A DNA stretch of 21,991 nt. Source: a virus. The notes beneath the pieces are model-generated. The model saw nothing but the letters and a program-made list of their open reading frames with translations, was not told the DNA's origin and ran no database searches. The stretch covers positions 1-21,991 of the IMG/VR virus record IMGVR_UViG_3300042987_003110; one strand, written 5' to 3'. Positions within the stretch are counted from its first letter, which is position 1, and each line of letters opens with the position of its first letter. The position numbers and the translations under genes are program-made. This document shows positions 13,524 through 21,900 of the stretch, one piece after another.

Positions 13524-14353
13524 TGAGTAATATCGATCCGAGCGGCACCGTCGCTCCTGGCTTTGAGGGCTACCTCACCGACATGCTCAACCGGTCGTGG
13601 GGGCTGTCAAAGGAAGGCTACACGCCCTACACCGGACAGCGCACCGCCTTTGAGACCACGGATCCCACGACGGGACAGGTCAAGGCAGGGTACTCCCCGC
13701 TGGAGCAGAAGGCCTTCACCGGCCTGGGCAGCCTCGGCGCCTACACGCCCGGGCAGTTCAACACGGGCCTTGGTCCGGTCGGGTCCGTCCAAGACTACAT
13801 GAACCCGTACCTGCAGAATGTCGTTGACATCCAGGCCCGGGAAGCCCGCAGGCAGGCCGACATCAGCCGCAACACCGAGCAGGCTCGCCTTGCCCAGGCC
13901 GGGGCCTACGGCGGCAGCAGGCAGGCCATCATGGAGGCTGAGCGCCAGCGCAACCTGGGAACCCAGATCGGTGACATCCAGGCCAAGGGCCTCATGGCTG
14001 CGTTCGAGCAGGCGCAGAAGCAGCGCCTCGGAGAGGCGACCCTCGGGCTTGAAGGTCAACGTCTGGGCGAAGCCTCGCGGCAGTTCGGCGCCAAGCAAGA
14101 CCTTGAGACCATCGGCGAGCAGATGAAGGCTGGCACCATCCAGCGTGGGATCGAGCAGGCGCCTCTGGACATCGGGTACAAGGATTGGACGGAGTCCATG
14201 AACTGGCCGTACAAGCAGCTCGGCTTCATGAGCAACATGATTGGCGGCATGCCGATCCAAGCGCCCGCTTACTCCCCACCTGACTCTGGTTTTGGCAGCA
14301 GTGTCGTTGGCGGGCTGTCCACGCTGTCGCTGTACAACAAGCTGTTTGGCTAA
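13523..14353 (+). CDS. Conserved helical virion protein (NPYLQNVVDIQxREAxRQ type)
   Basis: This protein has 276 residues from ATG 13523 (277 from the adjacent ATG 13520). Its core, about residues 90-170, reads DYMNPYLQNVVDIQAREARR, then AQAGAYGGSRQAIMEAERQRN, then a long Gln/Ala-rich helix. Opening and closing parts are Gly/Pro/Tyr-rich. This helical block is common in marine and freshwater phages next to internal virion genes. The start codon pair ATGATG overlaps the previous stop. Its helix-rich, Gln/Ala-rich composition fits a packaged internal or tail-channel protein. No enzymatic motif is seen. Confidence 0.84.
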   Translation: MSNIDPSGTVAPGFEGYLTDMLNRSWGLSKEGYTPYTGQRTAFETTDPTTGQVKAGYSPLEQKAFTGLGSLGAYTPGQFNTGLGPVGSVQDYMNPYLQNVVDIQAREARRQADISRNTEQARLAQAGAYGGSRQAIMEAERQRNLGTQIGDIQAKGLMAAFEQAQKQRLGEATLGLEGQRLGEASRQFGAKQDLETIGEQMKAGTIQRGIEQAPLDIGYKDWTESMNWPYKQLGFMSNMIGGMPIQAPAYSPPDSGFGSSVVGGLSTLSLYNKLFG

Positions 14354-14365
14354 AGGCAGGCTGTA

Positions 14366-15964
14366 ATGCAGACATCTATGCCGGGACAGGCGCAGGGCTT
14401 CCAGTTTGCGCCGCAGCAAGCCGCAGGTACGCCCGCAGCAAAAGTGCAGAACTTTAGGCAGATCCAAGATCTGCCTACGCTTATCGCCATGCAGCAGCGG
14501 GATCCGTCGATTCCGTTGCTGGCGCACATTGATGAAGTGCGCAAAAAGCTGGAAGCACAGCAAGCGGTGCAACGCCAGCTTGCTGTGCAGCAGTCCCAGC
14601 AGCAGGGACCTCAAACGCTCAACGATCAAATACTGGCCAGTGCAGCACAAACAGCCGGTATGGCCCCCGCTCGTGGCATGGCCACAGGTGGCATTGTGGC
14701 CCTTAGCGGGGGCGGGGCGACCGCGCGTTTTTCTGACGAACAACTGCGCGAAGCCTACCGTCGAAGTGGTGTTTTTGGCGGTGTAGAAGCGCTGTTGGGT
14801 GCGCGCCCTACTTTCAGTGCCCGAACGGCCCCGCAAGAAGTCCGTGCGGCTGCAGAAAAATGGGACAGAGAAGCCGCCGACATCAAGCGGCGGTATGAGC
14901 AGCTCGTGCGTGCTCAACAAGCCGCGCCTGCTCCGGCTCCTGCCGCTGCTGTGCGCCCGCCTGCCCCAGAACCTGCACGCGCCCCGGCGCAAGGACGTGT
15001 ACGGCCTGACGAGACTGCGGTTTTGCCGGCTCCTGCACCGGCTCCTGCACCGGCTCCTGCACCGGCTCCTGCACCGGCTCCCTCGCCTGCTGCCCGAGAA
15101 CAGCGGCCTGCGGCAAACGACCCTATTGCGCAGGCTTTCACGGCGATGACCCAAGCGTACGCACCGCCTACGGTTCCTCCTGAACTGCTTGCGCAGCGAA
15201 AAAGAGTCGCGGATCTGCAAGACCTGTACACACAGCAAGTGCTGCAGGACGCATCATTGATGCGGGGAGAGGCTGACAAAGAAATTGCACGCAGAGAGGC
15301 GCGTGCGAATCAGCCTTTCTTTGAGAGCGCCGAGCGCCCGGCACTGCTTGCAAGCTACATCAACCCCAAGAAGGGGCAGTTTTTTGGCTCGCTTGCCAAA
15401 GGCATTGCTGCCATCGACATCGAAGAAGAGAAGGCGCGTAAGGAGCTTGCGCAGTACCGTGCTACCGAAGCGGACAAGGTGCGGCAACTGAACAACACCT
15501 ACCGCCAGATGCAGATCGAAAGTGCCAAGTACGTCGCGGCCTTGAAAGAAAACGATCTCAAGACGGCACGGGAGTCTGCAGAGAAGCTCACGTCGCTGCG
15601 TTACACGTACGAAAAAGACAAGGCAGAACTGGTGATCAAGGGACGCGAAGCTACGGCCAAAGAAACGGCGGCAAATGCCGCCATGGCTGGGGTTCCTTCG
15701 CGTTCGGATGCCGCAACACAAGCTGCTACGGCACGGTTGGTTTCCGCGCTCAACAACGATCCGATCATGCAGGGCTATCGCAAACGGCTTGAAGGAATCA
15801 TCTCGGCTGAAGATCAAGTGGCACTTTTGGCGCTGATGAAGGCTCGCGAAAAAGAACTCCGTTTGCAGTACGCGCCTGAATTGGAAGCGCTTGGCACCGC
15901 TGGAAGATCTGCGGGGGCCTCCAACGCCCGTGCAGCCGCCGACGCAATTATTAGTGGGAACTGA
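14366..15964 (+). CDS. Internal virion-like protein with MATGGIVAL motif and Pro-Ala linker
   Basis: This 532-residue protein has a Gln-rich N-terminus (residues 1-90), the MATGGIVALSGGG motif (105-117), a helical segment, and a Pro-Ala linker (about residues 190-245). Then come long charged helices with NQPFFESAERPALL and FGSLAKGIAAIDIEEEKARKEL (about residues 310-440), probably coiled coil. MAxGGIVAL and the ARRExxANQPFF block are typical of phage proteins that sit before giant ejection proteins. An AGG-rich ribosome site precedes the ATG. It is probably packaged and ejected with the DNA; no lysozyme or other catalytic motif is seen. Confidence 0.85.
   Translation: MQTSMPGQAQGFQFAPQQAAGTPAAKVQNFRQIQDLPTLIAMQQRDPSIPLLAHIDEVRKKLEAQQAVQRQLAVQQSQQQGPQTLNDQILASAAQTAGMAPARGMATGGIVALSGGGATARFSDEQLREAYRRSGVFGGVEALLGARPTFSARTAPQEVRAAAEKWDREAADIKRRYEQLVRAQQAAPAPAPAAAVRPPAPEPARAPAQGRVRPDETAVLPAPAPAPAPAPAPAPAPAPSPAAREQRPAANDPIAQAFTAMTQAYAPPTVPPELLAQRKRVADLQDLYTQQVLQDASLMRGEADKEIARREARANQPFFESAERPALLASYINPKKGQFFGSLAKGIAAIDIEEEKARKELAQYRATEADKVRQLNNTYRQMQIESAKYVAALKENDLKTARESAEKLTSLRYTYEKDKAELVIKGREATAKETAANAAMAGVPSRSDAATQAATARLVSALNNDPIMQGYRKRLEGIISAEDQVALLALMKAREKELRLQYAPELEALGTAGRSAGASNARAAADAIISGN
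15026..15082 (+). repeat. 12-bp minisatellite encoding Pro-Ala
   Basis: The unit CCGGCTCCTGCA is repeated four times perfectly, plus a partial fifth unit. It encodes Pro-Ala-Pro-Ala without breaking the frame. Its length is likely to vary by slippage. It also explains the long low-complexity antisense frame here. Confidence 0.93.
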
Positions 15965-15966
15965 CA

Positions 15967-18900
15967 ATGGCAACTTCTGCTGATTACGCCAATTGGCTGC
16001 GCAACAACCAGAACAAGCGCGGCACGCCGAACTACGCAACGGTGCTGCGGGCGTATCAGGAAGCTGCGCTTGAGGAGAATCAAGCGGCGCAGGCGGCGCC
16101 CACAGCAGCGCCAATACCTGCTTTGCGTACAGGCATCGGTGCGGCGCTAGGTAAGGGTTTCGAGGACTACATCGGCTCTACGACCACGGGCCTGCAGTCT
16201 GCAACAGGTGATGCCAATTCGGCGGCGGAACTTGCGCTCAAGCGGGCTGCGGCGTCGCCGTACGCTGACCAAGTCAGTTGGGACAAGGTCAAGGAGGTCT
16301 ATGCCAAAGAAGGCGCGGTGGCAGCAGCGCTTGAAGTGGCGCGGCAGGCGCCGCTGGTAATTGCCGAGCAGTTGCCTCAACTGGGAGCTTCGGCGGCAGC
16401 AACCTACGCAGGCGCCAAGCTCGGCGCTTTGACGTCGCCGGTTACAGGCCCGGTAGGCCCCATTGTTGGCGGGGGCCTGGGATTCTTGGCAAGTGCGCTT
16501 CCTTCTGCGTTGGGGAGCAATGTTGAGCGGCAGGCTGCGGTGCAGCGGGAAGCAGGCCAGCCAATCGATATCAACATGGGTGCCGCCGTGCCCGCTGCGC
16601 TTGCGCAGACCGGCCTGGAAGCCGCAGGTACGTTCATTCCCCTGGGCCGCAGACTGGTCGGCAAGCTCTTTGGCGCTGAAGTAGACGCATTGTTGCGCCA
16701 AGGCAAGAAGGAAGCAGCAGAAGCGCTGGCCCGCGAGTCGCTGGTCAAAGTACTGACCAAAGGCACCGCTGTTGGTGTCGCGGCTGAAGTACCTACGGAA
16801 GTCCTGCAACAGGCTATCGAGCGAGGGCAGGCAGGACTGTCGGTGCTGGACGATGACGCCCTCAAAGAGTACGGCCAAACGGTCTACCAAACCGTGTTGT
16901 TTGCAGGGCCGATGGGTGCTACCGCAAGGACTGTGTCGCGTGGCGGCGCCCGTGACGAAATCCGCGCAGCAGAAGAAACCGCAGCCGCCGAGAAGCGCAA
17001 GGCTGAGCGTGAGGCCGAGGAGGCCAAGAAGAAGTCGCCGGAGTACCTGCTTGACCTTGAAGCGCGGTACAAGGCGGCAGTGGCCAAGAAAGCGGAGCTT
17101 GATGCAGCGGCGGCAAAGAAGCCGCCAGCAGGCGCTGATCCGGCGGCCATGATCGCATACCGTGACGCGGTGCGCGAAAGGGATGCGTTTGCCAAGAAGG
17201 AGATGGCAGAAGTATCGCGTGAGTACGTCACGCGCGAGAAAGAGATCGCTGCGCTGAAGGAGCAGCAGCGCGTTGCAGGAATGACGCCGCAAGACGCGTT
17301 TCTTGAGCAACTCGGCATTCCCGAAGTGAAGGTTACGCCAACTGCGGCACCGAGCAGCATGGAGGAAGCGGCGCTTGAAGCCGCTAAACAGCCTGCATTT
17401 TCTAGGCTAGAAACGTATGCAAAAGAGCGCATGGCTCTGGCGGATGAACAATCTTTTGGCATGGCTGAGCCAAAGGATTACGCGGAATACTTGATGGGAT
17501 CTATACCCACGGCACGTCTTTTGGTAAAAGAAAACCAGCAGCTTCCGGGGTTTGGTAAGAGAAAAAGTAACGAGATTATTAAGCTGGTAAAAGAACGGCT
17601 TGAAAACTACGACAAGGCGCAGGCCGCGAAGCGGCAGGGTTCGCCTATTGCGCAGCTTGAAGCCGAAGAAGCTGCGGCCCTGGAAGACACGGCACGCGCG
17701 GAAGAAGCACGCCTTGCCGAGACCGAAGAACGCAAGCGTCTGGCCCCGGAGATCACTGCCCTGCAGCGCATGGCTGCGCGTAGGCTGCCGGAAAGCGTCC
17801 AAGAAGATCCGTACCTTCAAACCGTCATTGAGCGTGCTGCCCGTGCGGCGCCTGCGCCTGCGCCGCAGCCTTCTGCTGCGATTGGCCAGATGCAGCAGCT
17901 CCTTACCGGGCAAGACGTAACGTACACGGCAGAAGAGCAGAAAGAACGGCAACTGCGTCGAGTTCCTGGCGAAGGCTTCAAGCTGTTTGGTGAAAGTGCA
18001 GGAGGCCGTAAAGAACTGCTAAACATTCTTCGTCGTTACACCGATGTACGGCAAGAAGAACAAGAACTTCGTGCGGCTTTGCCGGAAAAACCCGTGCTCG
18101 GGCGTTCCACCGAAGAAGAAATAGCCGCATATGAACAAGCGGTTGCCGATTTTGACGACTTTGTAAAGAACGAACTGCGTCCTGTAGAAGCAGCGTATCA
18201 ACGACGTAAATCAGAAATTGATGCTTTGCGGGCAGCCGAAGCTGCTCCTGCCAAGACGCCGGATACCAAGCTGCTGCGGGAGCGCATCAACCGTGCGCTG
18301 CTGAACCCCGATCTGTCGGACGCTGCATACGATCTTCTGCGCAGGGCAGAGAATCTGCTGCCAGATGTCGAGATGCGCCTGGAGACGCTGCGCACCGTGC
18401 AAGACCCCACACGCGGTACGCAACAAGACATTGCGCAGACCGCAGGTTTGCTTGAGCTGCTGGACAAGCAGCTCAAGCAGATAGAAATCGGAACCGCGCA
18501 ACCGCGCAAACGTCCCAAAGGAATGTCAGACGAAGCATACGCAGCCTATGCGTATGCCGGAGCTGAGCGTCGCCGTGAAGGCCTGCCTATGGCAGGTCGC
18601 ACCCTTGAGCAGCAACGCCGTCCTATCGCTCCCGGCGCCGCGAACATTGTTGAGCCTACGCTTGGCACACAAGACGACATCAAGCTTGCGCGGCAACGGA
18701 GCTATGCCGAGCTTGTGTCGCAGGGTTTTTCTCCTGGCGAAGCCGCCAAACGCGCATTTCAGATCGGCAAGCCCACCCGAGAAGCGCAGGAAGTCCCGAC
18801 AGATCGTTTCGCTACGCCCGTGCTGCCGCCTGAAAGAGGCAGCCAAACGGACGTCACCCGGCGCTTCGCAGCGCCTGTTACGCCGATGCAACCGCGCGAA

Positions 18901-21900
18901 GCGCGACAGATGGCTCCGGGGCCTGAGGCGGAAAGACAGCCCGGGCGCTTCCTGGCGCAACCCCCGCGCAAGGGCACCATCCGGGCGCAGGGCGCACCGT
19001 TGTCTTTGGCCTCAGAGATCGAGCCGTTGCTGGACGCGCTGGAGCGGGCGCGAGCAGAAGACGCGGGGCAGCAGGTGCTGTTCCCTGAACTTGAGAAAGA
19101 GCGGGGCACGATTGCGTCCACGCCCGAAGCATTCCGCAGGCGCCTGGAGCGCTTGAAGGCCGTCAAAGACGGCTACGCCAGAGAACTGCTGCGCAAAGAA
19201 GCAGCGATAGAACCGCTTGAGCAAGAGATTGCGCAGCTTGAAGAAACGCTGATTGTCTACCAGCAGCAACAGAAAGCGTTTGAGAACGCGCAGTTCATAC
19301 TGAACAACAACGCGGCGCTGCTCAAAGAGTTGCGCATAACGGGGGCGGGCACCGACGCTTTGCGCGGTGGTATGGGTGCCCTCACGCTTTCTGAAAAGAA
19401 TCTGAAGCAGGTTGCGGATGCGTTTGCGCGGCAGCGCACGCTGATCAACGCCTATCTCGAGCGCGTTGAACGAGAAAAAGCTGAAGCACCCAAACTCAAG
19501 GCGTCCGACTTCAACGAGATAGGCCAACTGCTTGCCACGCAAGCCAATGATGAGGCGCGGGCAAAACAGGCGCTGGAGTTCGTACAAGAAGAACTCACAC
19601 GCATTACACGTGCCGAAGAGGACATCTACAACCGGCAGTTTCCACAGCTTGATCAAGCAAAGGAAACGGCTCGTGCAGGCATGCGCGACTTGCACAAACG
19701 CTACGGCGAAGCGTCGGAGTGGCTCAACGGCCTGAAAGAACTGCGGGTAAAGATTCAGAGGCAGCAGGCTGTTGCTAGCGAAAGCCAGAAACAGAGAACC
19801 TCGAATCCGGAGTTGAGTCAACTTGTTGCAGATCTCGGCAGGCAGCTCGAAGCTATTGACGGGCGAATTGCCCGAAACAAAGCGTTGATGGGGCGGCTTG
19901 AGACACAGATTGCGGTGGCTGTTGCGGAGTCCAAGATTGCAACCCTCAAGGCCAACGCGTCTCCTGAAGCCATCAAAAGAGCATCTGATGATCTAGTCGC
20001 TGCCAAGCAGCGGCTTCGTACGCTGCGTGCCGAAGTCTTCAAAGGGCAAGCAAAAGAAGTCGAAGCTGCGGCTGAACCGCAAGCTGACGAGGCAACGGAT
20101 TACGCCGAAAACTTGAAGACGCACCAGCGCATGCTGGAGGCAATGCAGCTTCGTACAGAGTCGGGCACCATTGTGCCTGCGCTCTCTTACGCGCAGCGGC
20201 TGGCGCGTGAAGCGGGTACTGCGGCAAACATCAAGACCAAGTTCTCCGTCGATGACCTCGCGCTCTTGGACAAAGACCCCAAGCGCGTGCTCAACGGGCT
20301 TGTCAGCCGCGCCACAGATCTTGAGAACAAGATCAGGCAAGCGGTTGCACGTTCCAGAGGCGCGGAGTTCCGTAGCGAAAAGGATCTCATCAACCGCTAC
20401 AGCAACTTGCTGTACGAATACGAAAACGCCGAGACCGCGTTGGAGCGTTCGCAACTTGAGCCCGAACTGTCTATTGCACTGCGCGAATACAACGACGCGC
20501 TCAACAAGACGTTGAATCAGCGCGTGGTTTGGAAAGGGCAGGCACGGGACACGGCAGAGCTGCTCAACACTTACCAGAAGATTGCGTATCTTGAAGAGCG
20601 TTTCTTCTTGCCGCAAGCGGCGGAGAAGCGTACGTACGGTCCCGAAACACCGGAAGAAAGTGCTGCGCGTGAACGCGAAGCTGCGGCAATTTTTGAATCG
20701 CAGCGCGAAGCACAAGCCGGTGCAGGGGAGACTACCGGCGAAGCCCTCACGCGTTCACAAGCAGCGAAGCGCCGTAAACCTCAAAAGACGGTATACAGCG
20801 GCAAGGGTGTTAGCCCTGAAGAGCTGTCCAAGAAGGACGCCGAAGATCTGCTTGTTGCCGAAGGAAAGCAAGCCAACGGGCAACCCCTGACGGCACGAGA
20901 GCGGAAGCTCCTTTCGCAGCAGCGAAAGGCTGACGAACGGATCGCAGAAAACACGCGTATCAAAGAAGAGGCGGCAAAGAACGCGCTTGTTCGCGCTGCA
21001 TTCGAGAAGAAGGAACGCAAGGAGCAACTCACTGCGCTGGAGCAATTCCTGTACGACGAGGCCGTCAGCGCAGGCGCTAAAACGGCGGAAGATGTTGACG
21101 CCATTTCTCTCGAAGAAGCGGCGGCGACAGAAACCAAACCCTCTCGTGGTGCGCGTACTACCGAAGAAGCAGTTGATGAGAAGACGCGGACGGAGCTTGA
21201 GGAGACTTTTGCCGCGCGTGCTGGTTTTGAAGACGTCGAACTCTCTCCTGGCGCTACCGCCAACCCGTCCACTACCGACAGCGTCCGCACGGAACTCAAG
21301 CCGCACTTCCCCGACCTGGGTCGGGTGCAGGTCTACGACTCGGTCGAGGCGCTCGTCAAGGCCAACCCGCAGTACGAGGGGCGCATCCCTGACGACGCGC
21401 GTGGCTTCGTTGACCGTGCGGGCAACAAGGCGTTCTTGATCGCCGGGAACATCAACCAGGGGCAGGCGCTGAGCGTCCTGCTGCACGAGGTCGGCGCCCA
21501 CATCGGGATGAAGAACCTCCTGGGCGATGCCCAGTACAACGCCTTCGTGAACGCCGTGGAGCGCTGGCAGAAGGCCCCGGCCACCTCGGCTGAAGGCCGC
21601 GTTGCGCGGGCCGCCCAGGCGCGTGTGGAGGCCGCTGAGACCCCCGAGAGCCAGCAGCGCGACGAGCTGCTGGCCTACGCCGTCGAGGAAGCCGTCAACG
21701 CTGGGATCACGCCGCAGACCAAGAGCCCGCTGGGCCAGTGGCTGGGCCGCATCGTGCAGCGCATGGAGGCCGCTGTGCGCCGCTTCTTCGGCATGGAGCC
21801 CAAGGGCATCAGCCTGCGCGACCTCGTGAACACCGCCTACGGTGCAGCCAAGGTGGAGATGCAGCCTGCCACGCCGCAGATGTCTCGGCGCACGTTCCTG

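Noticed and set aside
13607-15238. Minus-strand open frame of 543 codons
   Set aside because: It lies antisense to two well-supported genes and is rich in Arg/Cys/Ser low complexity, generated by the Pro-Ala repeat. It has no plausible ribosome site or domain.
16147-17310. Minus-strand open frame of 387 codons
   Set aside because: It is antisense to the giant gene. Cys/Arg/Leu-rich shadow composition and no conserved pattern.
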